This document shows, one piece after another, positions 12,601 through 23,200 of a stretch of DNA of 64,000 nt (within the stretch, counting starts at the first letter, position 1; each line of letters starts with the position of its first letter). Location of the stretch: the NCBI RefSeq assembly GCF_905220565.1, contig NC_059408.1:4340508-4404507 (forward strand), in the 5' to 3' direction. The position numbers and the translations under genes were made by a program. The notes beneath the pieces are model-generated. The model did no database searches and was not told where the DNA came from. It saw nothing but the letters and a program-made list of their open reading frames with translations. This DNA comes from Melitaea cinxia. Taxonomy: Eukaryota > Arthropoda > Insecta > Lepidoptera > Nymphalidae.

Positions 12601-13150
12601 TGTTGCTTCATAAAAATTAATTATTTAATTTTTTTTTTAGGCATGGCAAGCAAATCAAGCTTCTTCACTGAAATCGGGCGGCAAGCGTCTAGTAACTCCA
12701 TGGGTAAACTACTTAATAATTATAAAATTCGATCATAAATATTTTTAATTTTTAAGTACCTACTAATGTAATGCTTTTTATGATTACTTTTTTCTGTTAA
12801 AATATATACCTTGGTATATAGGTTTTATTAGGTTTCTTATAACATGTTTTGGGTGAATTTTTATTTAACATGTGAATAAATATTTTATTTATTATTATTT
12901 TATTTTATACTTTATTGTACACCACAAATATATTACAAACAAAGCATAAAGATACTTACAGACAGTGAAGTACAATGGGCGGACTTATGGCTAATTAGCT
13001 ATTTCTTCCAGACAACCCATATATTTGTTGTATTTCTTAAATCTAATTTCACGAAATGTATTTTATCAGGAGCATTTTCCCGATGAGTCTGAAGAGGAAA
13101 CCGACGGTGAATCTTGGAACACTCCCACTCCGCTCGTGACTTTTGCCTGA
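6698..13150 (+). CDS. LDLRAP1: LDLRAP1/ARH-like PTB-domain endocytic adaptor (5' partial, 5 exons found)
   Basis: Exons: 6698-6871, 8371-8476, 10826-10997, 12641-12703 and 13070-13150 (TGA). All four internal junctions have GT/AG sites and keep frame. The visible product is about 197 residues. Exons 1-3 form most of a phosphotyrosine-binding (PTB) domain: VRYAGVAPVE (strand 1), a helix ending ALHTAKTLNKKLQ, ISPKGILVSDA, VSIYRISYCSAD, HVFVCARRKQARALAL and the C-terminal helix LAHAFNDAYQAWQ. Vertebrate LDLRAP1 has the same order and motifs (SPRGI, SIYRISYC, FLCTKRK). Such PTB domains bind NPxY tails of LDL-receptor-family proteins and link them to clathrin coats at the plasma membrane. The tail is short and acidic (DESEEETDGESW) and shows no LLDLE-type clathrin box, unlike the ~308-aa human protein. 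The N-terminal exon(s) before the LCEEWA segment were not found, so the true start is outside 6698-13150. GULP/ced-6 was considered but fits less well. Confidence 0.85.
6965..7225 (+). mobile_element. Repeat family B, diverged copy
   Basis: GAGGTTCTCAATTCGACTG leads into GATTTTGATGATTCGTTTTTATTGG and TAATAATGCGTAGTAA, degraded relative to the copies at 11868 and 5565. It lies in intron 1 of the LDLRAP1-like gene, immediately after the first recognised exon. Confidence 0.55.
7745..8190 (-). mobile_element. Repeat family B, reverse copy
   Basis: It starts GTTTGCTGGCAAACG followed by an A run and CGACTCAATTATATCGAC, and ends CAGTCGAATTGAGTAACCTC near 8157. It is the reverse complement of the 5565-5960 copy. 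The two bracket the LDLRAP1-like exon at 6698-6871. Confidence 0.65.
8592..8945 (+). mobile_element. tRNA-derived SINE, near complete
   Basis: The tRNA-like head runs from CGCGTTCGCGCAACGGTCAC (A-box side) to the B box GAGTTCGATCC at 8655-8665. The body contains GTGGGTCTCCCCACTGTGC. The 3' end is AAAGAGGCCTATGCCCAGCA and GTGGGATATTTAATGG. The other copies and fragments in this window share the body; 20551-20890 and 50496-50839 also share the head. It lies in intron 2 of the LDLRAP1-like gene. The long reading frame across it is incidental. Confidence 0.8.
8946..10125. other. Intron 2 sequence, nothing recognised
   Basis: AT-rich intronic DNA of the LDLRAP1-like gene. I see no exon, RNA gene or clear repeat family member. 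Confidence 0.5.
10126..10400 (+). repeat. Interspersed repeat family Z copy
   Basis: GGCAAACAAGTGTACGGCCC, GTAAGTGGTTACCGTAGCC, GGAACACAATACT and TTAAAGTTGAGGTACTTC occur in order. The same order is seen at 27348-27590, 46415-46805 and 57483-57735. The repeat is non-coding with no terminal repeats visible; its class is unknown. Confidence 0.6.
11088..11640. mobile_element. Degraded Helitron-type fragments
   Basis: GCTAGCTGTAACCCGCGGC at 11090 resembles reversed Helitron 3' ends elsewhere in the window. TGTCACGTTGTTTGTTCGCG and TTTAACCGATTTTAATCAAA near 11475 resemble Helitron interiors. The boundaries are not clear. Confidence 0.4.
11868..12475 (+). mobile_element. Repeat family B, longest copy with internal duplication
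   Basis: AACCGACTTCCAAAAAAGGA at the left and TGAAGTCGGTTTTTTTTTCG at the right give inverted AACCGACTTC ends. A segment containing TGTACCGATTTTGATAATTC occurs twice, near 12127 and 12267, so the copy carries an internal tandem duplication of about 140 bp. It sits in intron 3 of the LDLRAP1-like gene. Confidence 0.65.
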
Positions 13151-13320
13151 ATGTCTTTAGATGTTTAGGAACAGTTCGTAAGAAGGAAGATACGTCATAT
13201 TCTTTATTGCACTAAGTAATTTTACAATAGTCATTATAATATAGGAAGTTGGCAAGGGCGATATAGATATATGCTTATTGTAAAAAAAAAATAACAGAAC
13301 ATTTTATTCGGTTTATGATC

Positions 13321-13321
13321 A

Positions 13322-13364
<43 letters not shown>

Positions 13365-13424
13365 AATGTTTGTCTGTATGTTCTTCATAGATAAAGCGTA
13401 GCAACGCGCGCAGAGTACAGCTAG
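13321..13424 (+). repeat. (AT)n microsatellite followed by a Helitron-like 3' end
   Basis: About 20 AT units at 13322-13362 lead into AGCGTAGCAACGCGCGCAGA and end CAGCTAG|T at about 13424. That is the CTAG-T signature seen at the intact Helitrons here. It lies just downstream of the LDLRAP1-like stop codon. Confidence 0.5.
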
Positions 13425-14821
13425 TTCATTATAATTCTGTATGTATTGATTACTGTTAAGTTTATTATTATATTAATTTTGTATTTAAAGGACGTGAGTG
13501 TATATCCATACGGGTTGGTTTTAGGTATGGGGCGGAGCTACAACAATGTTATAAAGATTGATTTGATTTTATATTTGTTTGTAATGGATGAACTCATAAC
13601 CTACTTGGCCGATTTTAAGTATTCTTTTACTGGGGGAATGTTAGGTTATCACTGAGCGACATTAGTTATATTTTAATTGGAGAAAACGGAACAGCTAAAA
13701 CCAGATAATCTATTCAGACGAAGCTGTAATTGTAAAGCTAGTTTAAGTCGTAAACATAGGTACAATTGAATAATGTATTTTTAAAGTTATTTACTCGATA
13801 CTATAGTTTTAATTAAGGCTAGTTTTAAGAAAATAATATTATCCGTTTTCGAATTATAATAAGCTTTAAATAAATATAATCCCAGTCTGTATATTATTTT
13901 TAATAAAATAAATGATATTTACAACAAAAAAATTTTTTTTTTTCTCGCATACTTTGTTTATTATTAACTCATTCGTCATGTTTCATGTTTGTAACATTAA
14001 ATGTTGTTACTAAAAAGTTTGTATTGGTAAGTTGGCTGTTTGTATATCCTTTGCGATTAATTCTAATGTATATTTGTTTTTTAAATTGTAATATTTATTT
14101 ATTCATTGTACACAAAAATACAAACATATCGCCTATAACCTTTGGGTATGGGGTAGGATATACTGTATCAGTGTTTCGATGTTTATAAAATAGGTGCTAG
14201 CTTTTACCCGCGGCTTTGCTTGCATTGATTTTTTTAAATAAAAAGTATCCTATGTTACTTCTAATACCTCCAAGAATATGTGTACCAAGTTTTATGATGA
14301 TCGGTTAAGTAGTTTTCACGTGAAAGCGTAGCAAACAAACCTATATTCACATTTATAACATTATGTATATAATGACAGAAAAAAATAACAATAAATATAG
14401 AAAAATCCCAAACAGCTAAAACTATAGTCAATGTGATTGGATATTGACGTGACCGTCGATAATACAGTGCAACGGTATTACTGTAACTCAGGGTTGGAAC
14501 TTCATTACTGGCGTAACAAACAAACTTACATTCACATTTATAATATTAGTAGGGATTAAAAAAATATACAAAATAGTTTAAAACTGATTTAGACAATGAC
14601 TTAAAGATCTTATAAATAAAATAATTATATAGAGATTAATTTCAATATCTTTCAGACAACAATTGAAACATTATAAGCACAATTAATATTATTACCTAAA
14701 TTAGAGATGAAGATTGCAAAGTTTAGTCGAGGACTAAAGCTTAAAAATATCACATGAACAATACTTTTCTGTGTGAATCTTAAAATAAAAAAAGTATAAA
14801 ATAAATTTTGTCTAATAACAT
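13425..14821. other. Intergenic DNA between LDLRAP1-like gene and lysozyme 1
   Basis: The two genes converge here. No gene is seen. 14190-14345 and 14500-14560 hold two Helitron-type fragments that share the motif AACAAAC, CTTACATTCACATTTATAA or close variants. Confidence 0.5.
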
Positions 14822-14827
14822 TTATTT
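14822..14827 (-). terminator. Candidate polyadenylation signal of lysozyme 1
   Basis: AATAAA on the minus strand, about 13 nt beyond the lysozyme 1 stop codon. It is very close to the stop, so a more distal signal may be used instead. Confidence 0.35.
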
Positions 14828-14839
14828 AATGATTTCTAA

Positions 14840-17631
14840 TTAATAAAATCGACACTGCTGGTAGAGCTGGAGGCGCCGTCGGCCGAGAGGCGACGTGTAG
14901 AGTGGCGTGGAGCACGCAGAGCCGTAGTGGTTGATCATCATGTAGTCGAAACAGTCAGTCACACCGTCACCGTTGCAGTCCTAATATAAAACGAATACTT
15001 TGATTTTGAAGTAAAACTTATGGACGCTTACCCTGTGTGACGAGAGCGTTACGAAAAGTCTGATCGGGCGAACGGAGCCATTTTCTTTCTCTCTTTCTCT
15101 CATAGTCAGTTATGTTTTTTATATCTAAGACACAGTCCTATTGTGCAGAAGTTATACTTCAATCGTGTGGTCTAAAGCACACTCGTTTTTTATTAAGGGT
15201 CAATGTCCAAACGTGTATTTTGAACTTTATTGAATAATACATGGTAAAAGAGTAATTGCGGAGTTTCTTAGCGATTCTTCTCTGCAGTATTTACATTTCA
15301 AATCGGCCGTAGCATTACATTAACTATAATTGATTTATTATAAAATTATATTATTTTAATTTGTAAAATGACAATCAAAAAGTGCTTTGATTAAAGACAT
15401 TTTTGATTTTGCTAGAGTAGTTGAATCAGGTACGAATTTCTTTCATCTGTTTAATGAATGGCTTTCCATTCTGAGTATTAATACAGTTTAACATATATGT
15501 AAAATTATCCATTTCAAAAATAGTTCGCATTTCTTTATAATCTTTTCAGAACATTAAGAAGCACTTAGATTGATAGGAAATACCTTTCCAAAAATCGCCA
15601 TGTAACTTTCTACGATTTTCAGCGAACAGTTGTAGTCTCTTGCGCAGTCTTCATAAGCTGTCAATGAGAAAAAAATAAATGGAAGAAGTTCATTAATATT
15701 TGCAGTAAAAATATTCTTTAGACATGTCATTGCGTGATTGCACGAATTCAAAAAGAAGTTTTGCTATTTATTATAAGTTTGTACATGTGCCATAAAATGT
15801 GGTAAATACTATAGGTCGGGCAGCTAAAGATTTTGCACAAGATATCGCCTCTTGGCTTCATTCAGTAATTAGAAGCAGCATAGCTTAGTCTTCTTAGCAT
15901 AGTCATTTTATGATATAATTATAATATCCTTAGCATAGTCATTTATGTTATTGTATTATATATTTATGTACCGTGTGGCTACGGTACTAAAGAATATAGC
16001 CACTCCCTCTCTTCCCGTGGGTGTCGTAAGAGGCGACTAAGGGTACTACAGTTCCGCTACCACCTTGGAACTTAAAAAGCCGACCGGTGGCGGGATAACC
16101 ATCTAACTGCTGGCTTTGAAATACACAGGCCGAAGACGGGCAGCAGCGTCTTCGGTGCGACAAAGCCAGCTCTGCGGTCACCAACCCGCCTGCCTAGCGT
16201 GGTGACTATGGGCAAAACACATGAGTTCACGTTATTTTTGACGTAAAATTGTGGAGACCTATGTCCAGCAGTGGACTGTATAGGCTGGAATGATGATGAT
16301 GATGATGAGTCATTTTCTATTGAAAACTCAAGAAGCATAAATGTAAAAAGTCGAGATGCACTAGTGAAGTACCGGATTCGATGCATGTTACTCGAAATAG
16401 TCTAAGTTGTCCAGTATCCCGGAAGCATAAGTCAAACGTGCATGGTTCCTTTGTAAGAAATTTTATGATCCCTTAATAGAGTAGCATCGCGGATATAACT
16501 TAGCTTAGGAAGAGAAGCGTTCCATGCCCAGAAAATATGCTTAAAGACTTTTGCAGTATATGTCGTATAGTATACTAGGACAATTAAAACCAAATTTAGC
16601 ATTTTTGTAGTAGATAATATGTGAGCTTATGAAGATATAAGAATAACAATATATATATTATTATTATTTCTATAGAATATCACTTACCTTCTTTCCTCTC
16701 AGGGGTATCATCTGGTAGTGTAGGTTTTCCAGCATCGACCCAGTACACCCTGGATATATAAAATGGTCCGCAGTAGCCGTCTGTGCAGCCGTGGGAAATG
16801 TCACATCCGGCCACGTGACATAGGCATCGTAAACAGGAGTCGTTTAAGTTTGAAACGTGTATACCTAAACATGTAAAGTTCTTAAGTGAAAATTAATACA
16901 GATCTACGTGTTTAGTTATTATGCCTTGCAATTTAAATCTTCTGAAATCTGCTTATATAAAAATTTACACATGAATATCGGGTATCAGTAGACATCTACG
17001 TAAAACTATTTTACTAGTTGTATTGTAGAACTCTTTATGTAGTAAAAAAAAAAAAAAAAACTAAAAAGAAGTGATCGGAAAAAATTGTTGAATCATCGAT
17101 ACTAACAAAGTTGAGTTGAGTTTTAAAATAGAGCTCTCGAGTTGATTGGTTTGTATTTATGAAGCGCTTTTCTTGAAATCGTTATGTTGAAATTACTTTT
17201 ATCATTGTAATTTAAAAAATATTTTTGAGATATTATGTAACAATTTATAAGAGTGTGAGTGAGAAGTCTTTTGTAATAATATTTAAAATATGAAATATTT
17301 ATAAAATTACGATGCAGCGTGTTAATTTCTTTACACAAAAAATTGGTGTACCCATAGTTGGCTTAGTTTGCTGTACACGTTTTACTTTTTTTTTCAATTT
17401 TATTTAAGCACCAATAAATAAATTAGAACAGAGTTAACAATATTCCATAAAAACAGATAAGGCAAAAAAATAATAATAATATCAAAATTGATTTATATTT
17501 TTATACATTAGAAATCAGTTATTATTAAGTAAAAACAAAATATATAATTATAAAGAAAGTAAATACATACCGGTCACAACTTTCACAAACAAACAATACA
17601 ATATTATTGTTGATAACATCTTTACAACCAT
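14840..17631 (-). CDS. i-type (destabilase-family) lysozyme, paralog 1
   Basis: Four exons on the minus strand: 17631-17571 (start), 16864-16688, 15657-15584 and 14980-14840 (TAA). All introns are GT/AG and the frame is kept, giving 150 aa. Residues 1-20 are a hydrophobic secretion signal (MVVKMLSTIILYCLFVKVVT). The mature part has the i-type signature CLRCLCHVAGC, then GYCGPFYIS, YWVDAGKPTLPDD, YEDCARDYNCS, SYMAIFGK and the closing DCNGDGVTDCFDYM. Family members are secreted muramidases and, in leech destabilase, isopeptidases. In active members a catalytic Glu sits just before SGC in the first Cys cluster. Here that stretch reads HVAGC, with no Glu and one residue fewer. I infer it is not a classical muramidase and may have a binding or regulatory role in gut or haemolymph. 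It is the tandem paralog of the gene at 20232-36386, and exon 3 is 74 nt in both. Confidence 0.9.
15965..16308 (+). mobile_element. SINE-like RTE derivative (family A), in lysozyme 1 intron 3
   Basis: It runs from CCGTGTGGCTACGGTAC to GTGGACTGTATAGGCTGGAA plus a (GAT)n tail. It lies between lysozyme 1 exons 3 and 2, antisense to the gene. I found no adjacent target duplication. Confidence 0.75.
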
Positions 17632-18183
17632 TTCTTTAAAATTTCGCTAACATATAAACATTCACGCTTAAATAAAGACTTCCATCACACACAATATAAC
17701 TTAGAATGTTTCTCATAAACAAAACTATTCTTCGAACGATGACATAATACCACAAAAACTTTTTAACTATTAAACTTACTTCGATAAACGGATCTATTTA
17801 ATATATTTTGCAAAAAACCCCAAGCGCAATATTGGACATCTACTATGGATCACGTATTTGAATTTATTAACTTCGATTTATGTCATAAATTATATTGTGT
17901 TGTTCTAAGAATAATGTGATGATCAAATTGTCCGTTGATTACATATCGAATTGTAACATCCGCGACGCGAAGCCTGGGCACCTGACTCTTCTAGAAGGTC
18001 AAACTTACCTGTGTGTGTGTGGTCATTTATACACAAGCTTTTAATAAAATTTACTAAATTTATTTACGCTATACAATTATGCCTTTGTTTAATTTGTTTT
18101 GATCATTCAATCCTTTTTTAATGTTATTTTTATTAGAATAAATTTAAATGAATTTATCTAAACTCAAAAGAATCACATTTATT
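17632..18183. other. Upstream region of lysozyme 1
   Basis: This is the probable promoter region of lysozyme 1 (minus strand). A weak TATA-like TTATATTG lies near 17694-17701 in minus orientation. No immune-type kappaB site was recognised with confidence. Confidence 0.3.
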
Positions 18184-18369
18184 TGAGCTTCGCCCGCGAT
18201 TTCGTTCGCTTGGAATTTAACAAAAAAGTTATTGTTCAGTTCTCAGAGCTATTAAAATAAATAAATTTCTAAAAATAAAAGTAGCCTAAGTTACTCCTTA
18301 CTATATCAGCTATCTGTCAGTGAAAGTCGCGTCAAAATCGGTCCAGCCGTTTCAGAGATTAGCCGGAAC
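18184..18369 (+). mobile_element. Helitron-type remnant
   Basis: CTTCGCCCGCGATTTCGTTC is followed by AAGTAGCCTAAGTTACTCC and AAAATCGGTCCAGCCGTTTC. It is a degraded interior/terminal segment of a non-autonomous Helitron, fused directly to the SINE fragment that follows. Confidence 0.5.
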
Positions 18370-18614
18370 ATTTGTATTTGTACAAATATTTCTTTCCGGT
18401 TTGGATGTCTGGCTTTGTGGGTCTCCCCACCGTGCCTCGAAGAGCACGTTAAGCTGTCGGTCCCGGTCGTTGTCATAAATACCTGATAGCGATTGTTACT
18501 CATAGTGGGAAACATATCTGCCAACCCGCATTGGAGCTGCATGGTGGATTAAGCTTCAATCCTTCTCCTAAATGGAAAAAGAGGCCTATGCTGTGGGATG
18601 TTAGAGTCTGAATA
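18370..18614 (+). mobile_element. SINE body/tail, head truncated
   Basis: GTATTTGTACAAATATTTC, TTTGTGGGTCTCCCCACCG and GGAAAAAGAGGCCTATG place it with the SINE body seen at 36669-36938, whose head precedes the same GTACAAATATTTC link. Confidence 0.7.
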
Positions 18615-20231
18615 GGATGGAGAATTTCACAAGGCCAAGATCTTCTACAATTTAATTTATTTGATAAAAAAGTGTGTAGGTTTACTGAAACTTTTTAATT
18701 TAAAAAATGTTATACTTATTGGTACGCGTTTTACCATTAGCATAATAATATTTAACGTGTTCTAGGAAATTTTCAAATGCGCATTTATTACAGTGTACGA
18801 GTAAAATATGTTTAGCAAAATATACGTACAAAGGCATAGAAGTCGAGAGAGATCTCATAATTAGAAAATCATATTAAAATTTTGATTTTTTTATTAAATA
18901 ATGACAGTGTATTTGTTTAATTACAGATGCAAACGAATATTTTAAGAATTTTGTCTATTTGCCTATTTTTTTGCCTTTTTTATGTAGGTTCAAAATTTTG
19001 AGTTATTACTCATTATATATGACAATGTTAAAAGGAGTAACTTAGACTACTTTTATTTTAAAAAAGTAGAAAGGGTTTCAGAGGAAAATTTAGTATTCAA
19101 AAAGTTAAACTTAACAATAGAAAATAGCAGTTGGTTTGCATATTATTTCTTGAAATGTATCGTCATGTGATCATGTGAAAGAGCATTCTTAAAGTTTCAA
19201 AAGTCGGTGTCGTCTATTTTTATAATACAGCCACTCTACATAGGTAGAGACACATAGACTACATAGGTAGGTATGAGAATAAGTGATTGCTATATATTTA
19301 TAAATAGACATATTGATTAACCTTGTGTAATTTTGATTTGCTAATAGTATAGTCAGTTGGTAGCGTTTTGTGGATGCAAGTAAAAAACTAAAAAAATACT
19401 TTTTTGGATAGCCTTTGATTGACTTTGCATGATTAAAATTTTTAACTAAATATATATAGAGTAATAGAGCTCGAACGAGCTTTTGAGATTCTTAGCAGAA
19501 TACAGTTTCAGCCGGGGTTCGTTTCACGTAGGATTTACAAGTGAACTGTAAAGTGGTGATTAAATAGGTGCTTTACACTAGTCTACTAAAATATGTCTAA
19601 ATAACTGTTTAATGTAAGCGTTTCTATGTGGTATGCAATAAAGTATAATTTATCCACATTCTATCTATATGGCATTTTGGTTTTTATTTTAATATACTCG
19701 TAGGTTAACGCTTAAAATACTTTTGTTATGTTGATGATAATATATATGGTAAAAAAACACAGTAAATTGACTTAAAAGTAACGTTTAGTTACTTATAGTT
19801 TTATAGTACTTGAAAAACTTCAATAAAATAATGATTTTGTTGTGAAACGCAGTGTGTTTAAAACATTAATAAAAACGATTTTCATAATCGAAAAAAATAT
19901 AAATTAATAATATAAATATAAATTAATAATATAAATATGGGATATAGAAAAAAAAAACAATTTAGTTATAAAAACGATTTTATTTTTATTTTTATTTTTT
20001 TATTTTTCGATTAATTCAGTCTTAGACTAACTGACTGTATATTTTATACTATAACGCTACTTAAATTAACGAACTTTGAACATTTTTTATTATTAACTTT
20101 GTCTTAAATTAAATATTTTCTTTTGAAATTGTATAAAATAATGTTTACTTTACCCAGCAGTGCGATTTACAGGCTGAATCTAAGTATAAATAAATTTTTG
20201 TTGAGCAAATGCCATGCTGAGATTAGTATTT
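18615..20231. other. Intergenic DNA between the two lysozymes
   Basis: AT-rich with no gene recognised. Short AT-rich tandem repeats (AATATAAATTAATAAT type) lie near 19900-19940. A SINE tail scrap (CCCAGCAGTGCGATTTACAG) is at about 20156-20176. Confidence 0.5.
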
Positions 20232-23200
20232 TTAGCCCTGGCTAGCTGCTACGGCAGCTATACACTGGTTGAAATCATTAACGTATTTGTATGGTAGGTC
20301 ATTGGCACAACCGTAGCCTCCCAGTTTATGGATTACCATGTAATCGTAGCAGTCAATTTGGCCATCGCCATTGCAGTCCTGAAATAAAATAAAAAATAAA
20401 TAAATAAAAGTATTTGTTGCTGTTTATCTCTTTGTCTGTATCTAATAATTCATTTGTAGCGATCTCGGTCATTACAAATTATGATCTTTATATCGAAGAC
20501 CAATAATAAATTATATAACATCAAGGATATGGAAGGTGCATATTTTCGCTTCAGCCTTTAATATTCCACTACTGGGCATAGGCCTCTTTCCCCATGTAGG
20601 ACAAAGATTAGAGCTTAATCCACCACGCTGCTCCAATGCGGGTTGGCGGATATATTCCCTACTATGAGTAACGATCGCTATCAGGTATACATGATAACAA
20701 CCTGGACCGACGGCTTAACGTGCTCCCCGAGGCACGGTGGGGAGACCCACAAGGACTGCACAAACACCCAGACCACGGCAAACACCTGTATGGCCAACAC
20801 AAATGTTTGTCATGTGCGGGGATCGAACCCGCAACCGCCAGCGCAACAGGTACAATCCATGGCTGTGACCGTTGCGCCAACACGGCGTCATATACATTGC
20901 ATAACTACTGTTTTATTTTAGCTGATACAGCCTAACTTTCATAAAATTCAAATCTATATGAGTACTAATACTAGCTGACTCGGCAAACGTTGTCTTGCCG
21001 CTAAACGCTATTTAAAAATAGGGGTTGGTGGTAGAAGGGTGAAAATTTAGGGTTGTAATGTATTTTTCAAAGCCAAATTATAATAAAGTAAAAAATAAAT
21101 AATATATCTAAAAATAAAAAATAAAAATTTAGGGGTGGACTACCCTTAACATATAGGGGGATGAAAAATAGATGTTGTTCGATTCTCAGATCTACCCAAT
21201 ATGCACACAAAATTTTATGAGAATCGGTCAAGCCGTTTCGGAGGAGTTTAACTACAAACACCGCGACACGAGAATTTTATATATATTTTTTTATATATAT
21301 ACTAGCTGACTCGGCAAACGTTGTCTTGCCGCTAAACGCTGCATAAAAACAGGGATTGAAAATTTAGGACTGTATGTATTTTTCAACGCCAAATCATAAT
21401 AAAATAAAAAATAAATAATTAATCTAAAAATTTAAAAAAAAAAATTAAGGGGTGGACTACATTTAGGGGGATGAAAAATAGATGTTGTTCGATTCTCAGA
21501 CCTACCCAATGTGCACACAAAATTTCATGAGAATCGGTCAAGCCGTTTCGGAGGAGTTTAACTACAAACACCGCGACAGGAGAATTTTATATATTAGATA
21601 ATATTATTGGTTACATAGAAAAAAGTGAGTTTCTTTCGTGGCTCGTATCCAATGTACAATTAGTCGATTCATCATTATCATCATCATTACAGCCTATACA
21701 GTCCACTGCTGGACATAGGCCTCCACAAGTTTACGCCAAAAATAACGTGAACTCGTGTGTTTTGCCCATAGTCACCACGCTGGGCAGGCGGGTTGGTGAC
21801 CGCAGTACTGGCTTTGTCGCACCGAAGACGCTGCTGCCCGTCTTCGGCCTGTGTATTTCAAAGCCAGCAGTTGGATGGTTATCCCGCCATCGGTCGGCTT
21901 CTTAAGTTCCAAGGTGGTTGTGGAACCTTGTTATCCCTTAGTCGCCTCTTACGACACCCACGGGAAGAGAGGGGGTGGCTAAATTCTTTAGTGCCGTAGC
22001 CACACAGCACACTAGCACATTAGTCGATTATTTATACTCAAACCCCTAATTTTCATACTTAAATTAATTACATGTATTTTTGTATAAATATTATATTTAC
22101 ATTATTCTGTACTATTAGGAATTTCAAAAATCTTTAAAATAAGTGATCGATTTCTTCAATTGACATTTTAAAAGGCAATAAAATAAAAAAGAAACTAGTT
22201 TCATGACATCACGGCCGAATCATTCGAATGTTATAAAGGATTATGCAAATCATTTGTACAGAACAAAGACTCACAAGACAACTACCATTTCAATTTATAT
22301 GTCATTTATGACACACGGACAAGTAGTATAGTGTTCATTTAAGTTTGCTAAAATGATTCATAAACTTAAAGTACTAGTGGCATTTAGTTTATTAAGTTTT
22401 GTATATGCTCACTGGCTAAAATCCCTCTGATCTTATTGAGGAAACTATTGAAATTTATATCGTTACGTACCTATGTATGTATCTTATGTTCCGGGAACAT
22501 AAGACGTGCACAATCTTCAATTTCACTATTATATATAATATATTTAACTAGCATCCCGCCCCAGCTTCGCACACTCACTATTTTTTTTTTAAATATAATA
22601 TAGCCTGTGTCACCCGCGGATAGTGTAGATTCCCAACTGTAAAGAATTTTTCAAATCGGTTCAGTAGTTTCAGAGCATATTCAATGCAAACAAACAAACA
22701 AACAATCAAATCTTTCCTCTTTATAATATTTGTATTGATATTTATTTATATATAACTATATTATATTGCACATTTACATTTTTTAATATCTAAAGTTATG
22801 TCGTGCTATGTATATAAATGTTAATATAATATTTATTATTATTTTATATTTATTTACATATACCAATTATTTCTGTTTTAGTACACCTACAAAATTATTA
22901 TTTTACAATTTCCATCCAAAGGTTGCCTGGAAGAAATTACTTTATGCGATAAAGCGGCCTTTTATACGTATTCTTCTTTTGCAACTTATTTTATTTACTT
23001 TTCCTAGGGTACAATAAACAATACATTATTATTCTTATATCTTTAAGAATTTGTTCAGAAATATATAGAACAAAGACTAGCCTTTGAGTAGCGCATATTA
23101 AATTTTACTCGATCACATAAATGATAAAGGTTTTTGGATTTAGTTATTGAACATTATTTTGAAGATTTTTTAAATACAACTGTTGAGTTTTTTGGCGATT

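Noticed and set aside
15940..16320. Target duplication AGTCATTT around the family A copy at 15965
   Set aside because: The left AGTCATTT is about 25 bp away from the element start, so it is not an adjacent duplication.
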